Assembly (NCBI RefSeq): GCF_040493455.1
Contig: NZ_JANFDA010000001.1
Location: 558,001 to 622,000 of the forward strand
DNA from: Microcosmobacter sp040493455
GTDB taxonomy: Bacteria; Bacteroidota; Bacteroidia; Flavobacteriales; Flavobacteriaceae
Length of the DNA: 64,000 nt
Direction of reading: 5' to 3'
Shown here piece after piece: positions 27,994-36,685 of the stretch. The notes beneath the pieces were generated by a model, which was given only the letters and a program-made list of their open reading frames with translations, was not told where the DNA came from and searched no databases. The position numbers and the translations under genes were made by a program. The number at the start of each line of letters is the position of its first letter. The first letter of the stretch is position 1.

Positions 27994-28461
27994 ATGAAAG
28001 ACTCCTATACTGTAAAAGAAGCCTTACAAAAACTTCAAGCGTATTGTGCCTATCAAGAGCGTTGTCACAAGGATGTGGAACAGAAGCTTATTGGGATGAA
28101 TATGATTCCTGATGCTAGGCTTCTAATTGTGAATAAATTAATTGAAGATAATTACCTTAACGAAGAACGTTTTGCTAAGCATTTTGTTAGCGGGAAATTC
28201 AGAATTAAAAAATGGGGAAAGAATAGAATTCTCAGAGAATTAAAGCTAAGAGGTATTTCTAAGTACAATATAGAAATTGCCATGCGTGAGATAACTTATG
28301 AAGACTATGTGGATACGCTTCATGAGCTAGCTTTGAAACGTCTTAACCAGATTACAGAAAAGAACGTTTATAAGCGCAAGCGAAAACTCTGCGATTACTT
28401 ATTATACAGAGGATGGGAATCAAATTTGGTCTACGAAAAAGCTAATGAACTTATAGACTAA
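27994..28461 (+). CDS. recX: Regulatory protein RecX
   Basis: A 155-residue all-helical protein with the RecX fold of three-helix repeats. Diagnostic segments are the N-terminal YCAYQERCHKDVEQKL and LIEDNYLNEERFAKHFVSGK with the downstream KWGKNRILRELKLRGI. RecX binds RecA and limits filament growth, modulating recombination and the SOS response. recA is not in the window, so the gene is unlinked here, as is usual in Bacteroidota. The 3' end overlaps that of the convergent outer-membrane protein gene by 11 bp. Confidence 0.93.
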   Translation: MKDSYTVKEALQKLQAYCAYQERCHKDVEQKLIGMNMIPDARLLIVNKLIEDNYLNEERFAKHFVSGKFRIKKWGKNRILRELKLRGISKYNIEIAMREITYEDYVDTLHELALKRLNQITEKNVYKRKRKLCDYLLYRGWESNLVYEKANELID

Positions 28462-28942
28462 AACAAGCTCCTAACGAAACAGTAAACTGGTTATGTAGTT
28501 TTTCGGCAAGTGTTAAACGATCTGTGTTGTACTTTGCAAAAGGAGCGTTTAACTCTGTATATATGCCAAAGCCATCTGTAAAAAAGTATCTTGCTCCAAG
28601 GTGGCCTCCAAAGTTTTTTAATCCTAGATGCAGTCCAGGATATACATCGAAATTAGGATCCACATTAATAACGTTTCCAAGATTAGCATTAAATCTGGCT
28701 TTTAGGTCAAAACGATCTCCAAAGTCAGCATCGATTTCACTTTTTACTCCTGAGGCATAAGTTGTAGATACCCCTATAGACATGTTTTCTCCAACGCCAT
28801 AATCGAAAGTGGCATTAATTCCAGTTGCATTTTCTTGAAAGTTTGCACCAACCTGAAACTTTTGATCACCTTTTCCAGAAAATGATTGTGCACTGATTAA
28901 TGACATATTAGTTAAGACTAGAAGTACTATTAGTTTTTTCAC
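28451..28942 (-). CDS. Small outer-membrane beta-barrel-like protein (DUF6646-like)
   Basis: A 163-residue protein with a signal peptide (about 1-18, cut after LISAQ). The rest alternates short amphipathic beta strands with Gly/Asn turns (for example TYASGVKSEIDADFGDRFD) and ends in aromatic/Leu residues, typical of an eight-stranded outer-membrane barrel. It resembles small flavobacterial barrel proteins of the DUF6646 type as I remember them; the family name is a recollection, not a search result. Function unknown. It converges on recX with an 11-bp overlap, so there is no room for a terminator between them. Confidence 0.75.
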   Translation of the reverse strand: MKKLIVLLVLTNMSLISAQSFSGKGDQKFQVGANFQENATGINATFDYGVGENMSIGVSTTYASGVKSEIDADFGDRFDLKARFNANLGNVINVDPNFDVYPGLHLGLKNFGGHLGARYFFTDGFGIYTELNAPFAKYNTDRLTLAEKLHNQFTVSLGACFSL

Positions 28943-29033
28943 AAGATTGAATTATAGATTAAACCTTTAATGTTCTATCAATTACTCATTAAGACACTAA
29001 TAGATAGAAAAGGTCACGAAAAAACTAAAGATT

Positions 29034-29900
29034 TTATAGGCCGAGAGACTTGTGCGTTCTGGTGATTGCTTGCTCGTTTTTCCAATCGATCCATTTTTGC
29101 CCTTTTATTCTACGCATTACATTGTCTAGTGTTCTCATAACAAAGACATTGTACACTGCTTTACTGAGGTTTTTTGGCTTTCTTGCAATGGCTCTTAAAC
29201 TCATCGAAAACCCAGGCGTAATGTAACGCATGTAATGCCACCAACCTTCTGGCATGTAGAGTACTTCGCCATGATTAAGGTCACAAATCCATCCTTTGGC
29301 ATGTTGTAATGCAGGCCATTTTTCGAAGTCAGGATCTGCAAAATTTATATCTTCTCTAGTGATTAGAGAGTGAGGTATTTTGTATAGATATTTGTTCTGC
29401 TTTTGGTCAAAAAGAATGCATTGTTTTTTTCCTTCAAAATGAAAGTGAAAAATATTCGCCAGATCGATATCATAATGCATGAAAGTGAAACTATCTCTTC
29501 CCCCAAAGAAAAGCATTGGCAATCCCTTCATGAGTCTTAGTCCAAAATCAGGATAGGTAAAATCTTTTTGAAGCTGAGGAACTTCCTTTAGGATGTTCCA
29601 GAGAAAGATTCTGAACTTTGTAGGTTCGCGTTTCAACAGATCGACATACTCGCTCATCTTCATCGTCGCATGAGGCTCATTGAACCCATCTTTATAGTCT
29701 ACAGGTCTGTCGTCATATAGTGGGACAGTCTTGTCTCCTGCAACTTCTTTCATATAGTCTAAAGACCATTTAGAGTAGGCAGGCCAATCTTCAATAAAAC
29801 GTTCAATGACCACAGGTTTTTGTGGTTTAAAGTAGTTCTTAATGAACTCCTCTTTGGTAATGGTTTTCACTCGAGGAATTTGTTGAAGATTTAGATGCAA
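29034..29900 (-). CDS. Cupin-like JmjC-type Fe(II)/2-oxoglutarate oxygenase
   Basis: A 288-residue protein of the cupin_8/JmjC-like group. The N-terminal part (IPRVKTITKEEFIKNYF..KPVVIERFIEDWPA) is the usual cap of such proteins. The metal facial triad is visible as HYDIDLANIFHFHFEGKK (HxD) with a distal His in the C-terminal part, likely in GEVLYMPEGWWHYM. These enzymes hydroxylate proteins or small molecules using Fe(II) and 2-oxoglutarate; the substrate is not predictable. It lies 82 bp downstream of bioB in the same orientation. Co-transcription is possible but a role in biotin metabolism is not known for the family. Confidence 0.85.
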   Translation of the reverse strand: MHLNLQQIPRVKTITKEEFIKNYFKPQKPVVIERFIEDWPAYSKWSLDYMKEVAGDKTVPLYDDRPVDYKDGFNEPHATMKMSEYVDLLKREPTKFRIFLWNILKEVPQLQKDFTYPDFGLRLMKGLPMLFFGGRDSFTFMHYDIDLANIFHFHFEGKKQCILFDQKQNKYLYKIPHSLITREDINFADPDFEKWPALQHAKGWICDLNHGEVLYMPEGWWHYMRYITPGFSMSLRAIARKPKNLSKAVYNVFVMRTLDNVMRRIKGQKWIDWKNEQAITRTHKSLGL

Positions 29901-29982
29901 CGACTTAATTTTAAGATAGCTTCAAAGTTAAGAAAACGTTACGAAAAAGAGAATAGTATTTTTTGATACACTGTAAGATGTG

Positions 29983-31077
29983 TTATCTCAATGCTTTAGC
30001 TTTTTCTTTGGCAGCTTCGTTACGATCTATAGTATGCTCAGGTCTCGTCCATTTTGGCTTTTCACCAAGAGACTGATATTGAGAATCTTCCGCCTCAACA
30101 GTTTTTGGTTGCATCTTTTTAATGAATGGTTTTTGAGGGTTTAAACCTAGTAGTTCAAACAGCTTCATGTCTTCATTTACATCTGGATTTGGCGTGGTAA
30201 GAAGTTTGTCACCAGCAAAAATCGAATTCGCTCCAGCAAAGAAACACATGGCTTGACCTTCCTGGCTCATTTCTGTTCGTCCTGCACTCAAACGTACTTG
30301 CGTTTCTGGCATTACGATACGTGTTGTAGCCACCATTCGTATCATTTCCCAAATGGATACAGGTTCTTGGTCTTCAAGAGGTGTACCTTCAACTGCAACC
30401 AAAGCGTTAATAGGCACAGATTCTGGTTGTGGATTAAGTGTAGAAAGTGCGACTAGCATGCCTGCTCTATCTTCAACCTTTTCTCCCATACCTATAATAC
30501 CTCCAGAGCAAACTGTAACATTAGTTTTACGGACATTATCTATAGTTTCGAGTCTATCTTCATAGCCTCTTGTAGAAATTACTTCTTTATAATATTCTTC
30601 AGAAGAATCTAAATTATGGTTATATGCATACAAACCTGCTTCGGCTAATCTCTTAGCTTGATTTTCAGTAACCATACCAAGTGTGCAACACACTTCCATA
30701 TCTAACTTATTGATGGTACGCACCATCTCTAAAACTTGATCGAATTCTGGACCATCCTTTACATTTCGCCATGCAGCTCCCATACAAACTCTAGAACTAC
30801 CTGAAGACTTAGCACGTAAAGCCTGAGCTTTTACCTGCTGTACAGTCATGAGGTCGTTGCCTTCAACATCGGTGTGGTAACGTGCAGCTTGTGGACAATA
30901 GCCACAATCTTCTGGACAACCGCCAGTTTTTATGGATAATAAGGTAGATACCTGAACTGTATTAGGATCGTGATGAAGACGATGTATAGACGCTGCTTCG
31001 TAAAGCAGTTCCATTAGGGGTTTATTGTAAATCTCTAAAATCTCTTCTTTGGTCCAATTGTGTCTTATTTCACTCAT
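29983..31077 (-). CDS. bioB: Biotin synthase
   Basis: A 364-residue radical-SAM enzyme that inserts sulfur into dethiobiotin, the last step of biotin synthesis. The SAM-cluster motif is CPEDCGYCPQA (Cys54, Cys58, Cys61). The conserved NHNLD-type segment (YNHNLDSSEEYY) and the [2Fe-2S] ligands, including the Arg in VRLSAGRTEM, are present. I chose the ATG giving MSEIRHNWTKEEI, which matches the usual N terminus; an in-frame ATG eight codons upstream (31101) is possible but adds residues unlike the family. It follows a small membrane-protein gene by 30 bp and is separated from bioA/bioD by about 4 kb. Confidence 0.96.
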   Translation of the reverse strand: MSEIRHNWTKEEILEIYNKPLMELLYEAASIHRLHHDPNTVQVSTLLSIKTGGCPEDCGYCPQAARYHTDVEGNDLMTVQQVKAQALRAKSSGSSRVCMGAAWRNVKDGPEFDQVLEMVRTINKLDMEVCCTLGMVTENQAKRLAEAGLYAYNHNLDSSEEYYKEVISTRGYEDRLETIDNVRKTNVTVCSGGIIGMGEKVEDRAGMLVALSTLNPQPESVPINALVAVEGTPLEDQEPVSIWEMIRMVATTRIVMPETQVRLSAGRTEMSQEGQAMCFFAGANSIFAGDKLLTTPNPDVNEDMKLFELLGLNPQKPFIKKMQPKTVEAEDSQYQSLGEKPKWTRPEHTIDRNEAAKEKAKALR

Positions 31078-31107
31078 AAGTCGATTAGCTATATAAGGCA
31101 AAAATAA

Positions 31108-31581
31108 CTATAACCATTTAGATTCTGGTTCGGTTGCATCTAAAATATCAACATTTAATAAAGATGCCAATTCGTGTGCTTTTTTAAATGCGTCTTCAAG
31201 ATCATAACTTACATATGCTTCGATCTTTCTGTTTGTATTGTAAAATAGATTCAGCTTTATAATTTCATTTTTCACATTGGTCTGTGCAGATCTTGACCTA
31301 AGTGTTGTAGTTTCACTAGTTCTAAATACAGACACATAATCAATATTTGGAAGCGCCTTCCATGTTCCAAAACGAATCCCCAAGATAGATTTTAACGATC
31401 GGTATCTGTTATTTGCAAAATCGAATTCGGTACCATCTGTCAAAAGAAAATATATTGCCAGACCACTCAACACAAGACTTTTTATATCACTAAATACTAG
31501 TATTATGGAAAAGATTAGCAGAACTAAACCAAAAATGAATTTCATGATTGGAATTTTTCTGATGTATGTAAAGTGCTTCAT
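31108..31581 (-). CDS. Small membrane protein of unknown function
   Basis: A 157-residue protein with two closely spaced hydrophobic segments near the N terminus (about residues 13-45), followed by a soluble beta-rich part of about 105 residues. The layout resembles small bacterial PH-like membrane proteins, with a strand-rich stretch around EFDFANNRYRSL. I do not recognise a named family. The true start may be the Met at residue 13 (31545), which precedes the first hydrophobic helix directly. It lies between the flotillin terminator and bioB, and is probably transcribed with bioB because only 30 bp separate them. Confidence 0.7.
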   Translation of the reverse strand: MKHFTYIRKIPIMKFIFGLVLLIFSIILVFSDIKSLVLSGLAIYFLLTDGTEFDFANNRYRSLKSILGIRFGTWKALPNIDYVSVFRTSETTTLRSRSAQTNVKNEIIKLNLFYNTNRKIEAYVSYDLEDAFKKAHELASLLNVDILDATEPESKWL

Positions 31582-31604
31582 AGTTTAAGACTGAATTAAA
31601 AATT

Positions 31605-31630
31605 AAATCCGCCTATTTGGAGGCGGATTT
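31605..31630 (-). terminator. Intrinsic terminator after the flotillin gene
   Basis: A perfect inverted repeat, AAATCCGCCT / AGGCGGATTT, just past the stop at 31635. A T-rich stretch follows on the minus strand. Confidence 0.85.
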
Positions 31631-31634
31631 AGAT

Positions 31635-33068
31635 TTAAGAATTAGAGCTTGTATCTTCAATTTCAGCATCATCAGCTTCAATCTCTTTTCTGTCTTTACC
31701 TTTTAAATACTCTGGTAAATCCATTCCAGCCATATTAAACATTTCCTGAAGCGGAGGCACAGATTTATACATTCCGGAGATAAAGTTAGATGTTGAAGAC
31801 TTGCCGTCTTTACTGCCTCCATTTTCCCATACCGTAACTTTATCGATCTTGATGTTCTTAATAGCTTCAGCCTGAGTTTTTACCAATTCAGGTAATTTGT
31901 CAGCAATGAGTAATAACACGGCATCTTTTGAATTATTTCCAGCAGCTTTTACAATTTCATCTAGACCAGCTGCTTGTTTTGTTAAGACTTCATAGATTCC
32001 TTTTGCCTCTGCCTGAGCTTTAAACAGAATCGCATCTGCTTCACCTTTTGCACGTCTTCTGATACGCTCAGCTTCAGCTTCAGCATCAATTTCAACTTTC
32101 TTTTTATCAATTTCAGCAGGAACGATAACATCAGCCATTTGAGAAGAACGCTCGCGATCAGCTCTAGCAGCTTCAGCTTGCTGCTCCGCAGCATAAGACT
32201 CTTCCAATGCTTTTGCAGCTTGTACTTTTTCTGATGCTATTGCTACGCGCTCCGCTTCTGCTTCGCGCTGACGACGCAACGAATCTGAATTTGCTACAGA
32301 TATCTTAGCAGTATTTTCACCTTCAACAGCTTTAGCGTTTGCAGCAGCTACTTGTGTTTTTTCATCCTGTACGGCGTTAGCCTCACCAATTGCACCATCT
32401 CTGTTTTTCTCTGCAACAGACTTACGTGCAGCGTTAATAGCATGTGCTGCAGCTTCTTTTCCAAGTGCTTCGATATAACCAGACTCATCTACAATATCTG
32501 TGATGTTTACGTTGATAAGTTTAAGACCAACTTTTTTCAATTCAGATTCAACAGATTGTGAGATGTTAGTTAAGAATTTGTCTCTGTCGGAATTAATTTC
32601 TTCAATGTCCATTGAAGCAACAACTAAACGTAGCTGACCGAAAATAATTTCCTTGGCTAACTCTTGAATATCTTGTAAGCCTAAACCTAATAAGCGCTCA
32701 GCTGCATTTTGCATCACACCAGGCTCGGTAGATACACCAATCGTAAATCTTGAAGGCACGTTAACACGAATGTTTTGTTTGGAAAGTGCGTTTACAAGAT
32801 TCACCTCAATAGAAATAGGTGTTAAATCTAGGTATTCGTAGTCTTGTATTACTGGCATAATAAAGGCGGCTCCACCATGAATACATTTTGCAGATTTACC
32901 ACCACCAACTTTACCATAAACTACAAGAATACGGTCAGAAGGACAACGCTTATAGCGCTTTATTAGAATGATAAGAGTTAATACAACAAAGAGGGCTACG
33001 AAAATGAGTAGCATTGGACCACCAAAGCCGTCCATATTAAAATTTTCTTGCATGTTTAGTAATGTCAT
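31635..33068 (-). CDS. Flotillin-like SPFH-domain protein (YuaG/FloT type)
   Basis: A 477-residue membrane-scaffold protein. One hydrophobic helix at about residues 17-38 is followed by an SPFH/PHB domain. After that comes a long coiled coil rich in Ala/Glu (for example AEAERIRRRAKGEADAILF), which drives oligomer formation. Flotillins organise membrane microdomains and affect the stability of membrane complexes. The ATG shares one base with the stop of the upstream NfeD-like gene (TAATG), a strong sign of translational coupling; a later Met (residue 6) is a possible alternative start. The pair NfeD-like/flotillin is widely conserved, as in B. subtilis yuaF-yuaG. Confidence 0.92.
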   Translation of the reverse strand: MTLLNMQENFNMDGFGGPMLLIFVALFVVLTLIILIKRYKRCPSDRILVVYGKVGGGKSAKCIHGGAAFIMPVIQDYEYLDLTPISIEVNLVNALSKQNIRVNVPSRFTIGVSTEPGVMQNAAERLLGLGLQDIQELAKEIIFGQLRLVVASMDIEEINSDRDKFLTNISQSVESELKKVGLKLINVNITDIVDESGYIEALGKEAAAHAINAARKSVAEKNRDGAIGEANAVQDEKTQVAAANAKAVEGENTAKISVANSDSLRRQREAEAERVAIASEKVQAAKALEESYAAEQQAEAARADRERSSQMADVIVPAEIDKKKVEIDAEAEAERIRRRAKGEADAILFKAQAEAKGIYEVLTKQAAGLDEIVKAAGNNSKDAVLLLIADKLPELVKTQAEAIKNIKIDKVTVWENGGSKDGKSSTSNFISGMYKSVPPLQEMFNMAGMDLPEYLKGKDRKEIEADDAEIEDTSSNS

Positions 33069-33670
33069 TAGTTTTCAAGTTTTAAAGGTTCGATAGGTTT
33101 GCGTGTTTGGTCAACGATAAGAATACCATTAGAGGTAACATCAATGACCTTTATTATAGTTCCGGATTTTAGTTCCGTGAAAGAGTCGGTTAGGGCATCA
33201 AGCTCGCGAACAGTTCCCTGCACGTTTACACTTACTTTCCCCATGCTAGAGCGATTTGCTCCAATGGTTAGGTAGACTTCACCTATAGCATTAACAGCAT
33301 TGTTGTAGTTTAATGTGCCACTGTCGCTTAGTTTACTGATAAAGTAAAATAGGGCAGCCATTATGACCATCATTAACAATCCACAAACTATAGAAATGAT
33401 TAAGGTAAATGGTTTGGACAAGCCAGCGTCTATGCATGCGATTCCGCTCCAGCCAAAAATTGTAAAAAAGCCTACTAGGTTTTTGAAAGTTATAAATTGA
33501 AACCCAGCTCCTGCATCTGAATCAATGTCTGAATCAACATCACCTATGTCATCTGCATCGCCACCAATAAATGCCATGATCATGACTCCGATAAAAATAA
33601 GAGAGCCTACTAATGCTGTCGACCAATACATTTTGGCAAATAAATTCAAGCTAGAAAACCATTCTACCAT
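33068..33670 (-). CDS. NfeD-like (YuaF-type) membrane protein with OB-fold
   Basis: A 200-residue protein. A hydrophobic segment near residues 13-35 is followed by an acidic linker (DADDIGDVDSDIDSD), then two to three more membrane helices, and a C-terminal OB-fold domain (about 128-200) that binds no known ligand. This is the short NfeD1b/YuaF arrangement without the protease domain. It is the partner of the flotillin gene that follows with a one-base overlap, and such pairs act together in membrane microdomain assembly. Confidence 0.88.
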   Translation of the reverse strand: MVEWFSSLNLFAKMYWSTALVGSLIFIGVMIMAFIGGDADDIGDVDSDIDSDAGAGFQFITFKNLVGFFTIFGWSGIACIDAGLSKPFTLIISIVCGLLMMVIMAALFYFISKLSDSGTLNYNNAVNAIGEVYLTIGANRSSMGKVSVNVQGTVRELDALTDSFTELKSGTIIKVIDVTSNGILIVDQTRKPIEPLKLEN

Positions 33671-33728
33671 AATTGAAAAGTGTTTGAAAGTTCCTGAAAT
33701 ATAAGACGTTTATTGACGTCTTACAATT

Positions 33729-34901
33729 TTATTTTGAAAGTAGTATAGATACTGCATTGCCTCCAAAACCAACCGCATTTACCAAGATATTTTGGATGCG
33801 ATTTGGCTGTTCATTTTTGATAAATGGAACAGGAATAAATGTTTGATGTTGCAACATCAGTATGGCCATTTCTATACTCAGTAATCCTGAAGCTCCAAGG
33901 CTATGACCTACTTTCCACTTATTAGTAGTCAATGAAGGAATTTTGTTACAAAAAACTTTTTCAATAGCCTTAAACTCAGCCAAATCACCACTTATGGTTC
34001 CTGGTGTATGTGTAACGATAATATCTATATTGTTTTTATCGAAACCGTCTAAAGCCATTTCCATTGACTTTTGAAAACAGACAGCATCTGTTGACAATGA
34101 AGCATTGTGTTCTAGAAGTTCAGTGGCGTAACCAAACCCTTTGATAACTGCTAGAGCATTATCTAACTTACCTTGTTCTAAACAAGCCATTGCTGCAGCT
34201 TCTCCCAAGATCATTGTGTTTTGTTTTTTGTCTAGGTTCAGAGCTTGGCAGGGATAATGATCTTCATGTTTCTCTTGCTGAGCATAAATCTTTAAGGCTT
34301 GCATTTGTGCAACGGTAAATGATGTTAGCGATGCTTCACTGCCTCCAACTAGGAATTTATCTGACATACCAGAGTTGATCCAGGCAATACCATTAAGCAT
34401 GGCATGTAATGCTGTAGAACATGTTATTGAATGTGAAATTTCTGGACCTTTTGAGTTGAGGTCGTGTGCCACCCAAGATGAAATATTGCCAAGCGTAGTC
34501 GTAGGAGAACTTAATGGATGTGATTGATTGTTTTTTGAAAACTCCGAATAATAAGTTTCAAATAATTCCGTAGCTCCTCTAGAGGATCCTATATTGATTC
34601 CGAAATTATCATCACTAGACCACCCAGCAAATTTTACAGCTTCTCTAGCAGCATACATAGCATACAACACTGAATTATCTAAGGACTTGTATTTTGAGTT
34701 TTCCTGTCTCAATAATTCAATTTGTTGTTGTCCTGCTTTAGTTAATTCAGCAGTTAATGCAGCAGTTAATGCAGAAGTATTATTGAATGTTTTATGTGAG
34801 ATGCAATGTTCTTGGTTTTGATAATTACTCCAAATGGTTTTAGGATCTACACCGAGCGGAGATATAGAACTTATTGCTGTAATGGAAATAGGGGTTTTCA
34901 A
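33729..34901 (-). CDS. Beta-ketoacyl synthase (FabF-like) near the biotin genes
   Basis: A 390-residue thiolase-fold condensing enzyme. The Cys-His-His triad of FabB/FabF-type synthases is complete: Cys161 in ITCSTALHAM, His298 in VTHTPGTISGD and His333 in KVGHSLGASG. It should therefore be catalytically active, unlike chain-length factors. The sequence is clearly more divergent than a housekeeping FabF and short of the usual ~415 residues. It sits between bioB and bioA but is cut off from bioA by a plus-strand gene and has its own TAnnTTTG box. A role in making the pimeloyl precursor of biotin is attractive but inferred from position; another acyl-chain pathway is possible. Confidence 0.88.
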   Translation of the reverse strand: MKTPISITAISSISPLGVDPKTIWSNYQNQEHCISHKTFNNTSALTAALTAELTKAGQQQIELLRQENSKYKSLDNSVLYAMYAAREAVKFAGWSSDDNFGINIGSSRGATELFETYYSEFSKNNQSHPLSSPTTTLGNISSWVAHDLNSKGPEISHSITCSTALHAMLNGIAWINSGMSDKFLVGGSEASLTSFTVAQMQALKIYAQQEKHEDHYPCQALNLDKKQNTMILGEAAAMACLEQGKLDNALAVIKGFGYATELLEHNASLSTDAVCFQKSMEMALDGFDKNNIDIIVTHTPGTISGDLAEFKAIEKVFCNKIPSLTTNKWKVGHSLGASGLLSIEMAILMLQHQTFIPVPFIKNEQPNRIQNILVNAVGFGGNAVSILLSK

Positions 34902-34920
34902 TAGAAAAAAATTATTTCGG

Positions 34921-34928
34921 CAAAATTA
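34921..34928 (-). promoter_or_regulatory. -7 promoter box (TAnnTTTG) of the ketoacyl synthase gene
   Basis: TAATTTTG on the minus strand, 20 bp before the ATG at 34901. It fits the Bacteroidota sigma consensus TAnnTTTG exactly; the -33 element is weak. Confidence 0.5.
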
Positions 34929-35002
34929 CATCCAATTCATGTATTAACGTAACAATTTCTTGGGTCTTTATACTTATATTTAAAATAACTAATCAAAATA
35001 GA

Positions 35003-35434
35003 ATGGAACAACATAAACAAAAGAGTTGGTTTGGTCGCAATTGGCCTTGGGTATTGCCTGTAGGAGGTTGCCTTATTGTGATTTTACTTTTCGTATTTGG
35101 AGTAGGCGCTGTGATTTTTGGAGCTACAAAAATGATATCTGGTTCTGAGCCTTATGAATATGCTGTCACAACAGCCAAAACGAATGAAACTGTAATAAAC
35201 ATTTTAGGAGATAATATTGAGCCAGACGGCATGATGAGTGGAAATATTTCCTATTCGAATAATGATGGTGAAGCTGACATTACGATTCCTATAAAAGGAT
35301 CTAAAGGAGAAGGTTCTGTAAGCGTAAAAGCACAGAAAACCGACGGCGAATGGTATTACGAAGCACTTTATGTTACGATTAAGGAGACAGGTGAACAAGT
35401 CAACCTATTAGATAAAAGTCTAGAGGGTATCTAA
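35003..35434 (+). CDS. Coa1-like membrane protein
   Basis: A 143-residue protein with one N-terminal transmembrane helix (about residues 14-38) preceded by a basic, Trp-containing segment. A Coa1-type domain follows; it is recognisable by an alpha helix (SEPYEYAVTTAKTNETVIN), the pattern GxxIEPxGxxSG and a beta meander with SGNISYSNNDGEADI. In mitochondria Coa1 helps assemble cytochrome c oxidase; the bacterial homologues are common in Bacteroidota and poorly studied. No oxidase genes are adjacent. The 3' end overlaps that of bioA (convergent) by 15 bp. Confidence 0.75.
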   Translation: MEQHKQKSWFGRNWPWVLPVGGCLIVILLFVFGVGAVIFGATKMISGSEPYEYAVTTAKTNETVINILGDNIEPDGMMSGNISYSNNDGEADITIPIKGSKGEGSVSVKAQKTDGEWYYEALYVTIKETGEQVNLLDKSLEGI

Positions 35435-36685
35435 AGCTTCTTCAATAACATTATAAACTTTATGTAATTCTTCTTTTGTAATTGTGTAAGGCGCTTGGAT
35501 GTATATCGTATTACCGAGAGGTCTTAGGAAAATACCGTTATCTAAAAAGTAGTTGAACAGCTTATCTCTAAGGTTTCCGTAACGTTCCATTTCAACATTA
35601 AGGTCTAATGCATAAATGACTCCACATTGTCTAGTCGACTTAACCTTAGGATGTAATTTAATGTGTTTGTCGAACGCTTCATGAGCATTAGTAATTCTCT
35701 TGATACTATCTTGAATCTCTTCAGATTGTAACAGTTCTATTCCAGCTAAAGCCGCAGTACAAGCTAAAGGGTTTGCAGAGTAGGTGTGTCCATGAAAAAA
35801 CCCTTTTCCAATCTCATCACTATAAAATGCGTTGTAGACGTCTTGCGAGCAACTTGTGACAGCCATTGGCATAATTCCGGCTGTTAATGCTTTACTCAAG
35901 CAGATAATATCTGGCTTGGTTTCAATATGGTCTGAAGCGAAAACTTTTCCGGTTTTTCCAAACCCAGTCATTACTTCATCAGCAATGGTAATGATATTTT
36001 GAGATTGACAGTATTGAAGTATTTGGTTTAACCCATCTGCTTCAAACATCTTCATAGCTGCTGCTCCTTGTACCAAGGGTTCATAAATAAAACCTGCTAC
36101 TTTACCTGTAGATGCCAGTGCTTTTAGCTCTTCAAGAATACTTAAAATATTATCAGCCTTTGGTGTTGGGATGCGTTTTACTTCAAGAAAAAACTTTTCA
36201 AAAGGGCCATTATAAACAGACAGACCAGAAACGCTCATGGCTCCAAACGTATCACCATGAAATCCCTCTTCAAAAGCAATAAGGATATTACGATTTTCTC
36301 CTTTATTAAAGTGATACTGTAAAGCCATTTTTATAGCCACTTCAACACTAGTTGACCCATTATCACTGAAAAATATTTTATTCTGATTTTCTGGAAGAAT
36401 CTCAATCAGTTTTTCTGAAAGCTTTACAGCTGGTTCATGAGTAAGACTACTAAATACTACGTGATGTAACTTGTCTAATTGCTCAGATACTTTTTTGGTG
36501 ATGAAAGGATTACAATGACCATACATGCAGGTATACCAAGATGAAATAGCATCGATGTATTCTTTTCCGTTTTCATCATACAATAAACAACCTTCCGCTC
36601 TTGTTATCGCAATATTTTCTGGATGAAGCTTATGTTGCGTTAACGGATGCCAAAGGTGTGCTTTATCTCTATCTTTTAAGGTCAT
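35420..36685 (-). CDS. bioA: Adenosylmethionine--8-amino-7-oxononanoate aminotransferase
   Basis: A 421-residue class-III PLP aminotransferase that converts KAPA to DAPA, using SAM as amino donor. The PLP lysine is Lys265 (CLSKALTAG), the conserved Asp is Asp236 (IADEVMTGFGKTG), and the N-terminal WHPLTQHK segment is typical of BioA. Its start codon follows the bioD stop directly with no spacer, so bioD-bioA form a coupled operon. The 3' end overlaps the convergent Coa1-like gene by 15 bp. Confidence 0.96.
   Translation of the reverse strand: MTLKDRDKAHLWHPLTQHKLHPENIAITRAEGCLLYDENGKEYIDAISSWYTCMYGHCNPFITKKVSEQLDKLHHVVFSSLTHEPAVKLSEKLIEILPENQNKIFFSDNGSTSVEVAIKMALQYHFNKGENRNILIAFEEGFHGDTFGAMSVSGLSVYNGPFEKFFLEVKRIPTPKADNILSILEELKALASTGKVAGFIYEPLVQGAAAMKMFEADGLNQILQYCQSQNIITIADEVMTGFGKTGKVFASDHIETKPDIICLSKALTAGIMPMAVTSCSQDVYNAFYSDEIGKGFFHGHTYSANPLACTAALAGIELLQSEEIQDSIKRITNAHEAFDKHIKLHPKVKSTRQCGVIYALDLNVEMERYGNLRDKLFNYFLDNGIFLRPLGNTIYIQAPYTITKEELHKVYNVIEEALDTL

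Noticed and set aside
31078..31101. The longer start of bioB
   Set aside because: The extra eight residues do not resemble BioB N termini; the downstream ATG gives the usual MSEIRHNW start.
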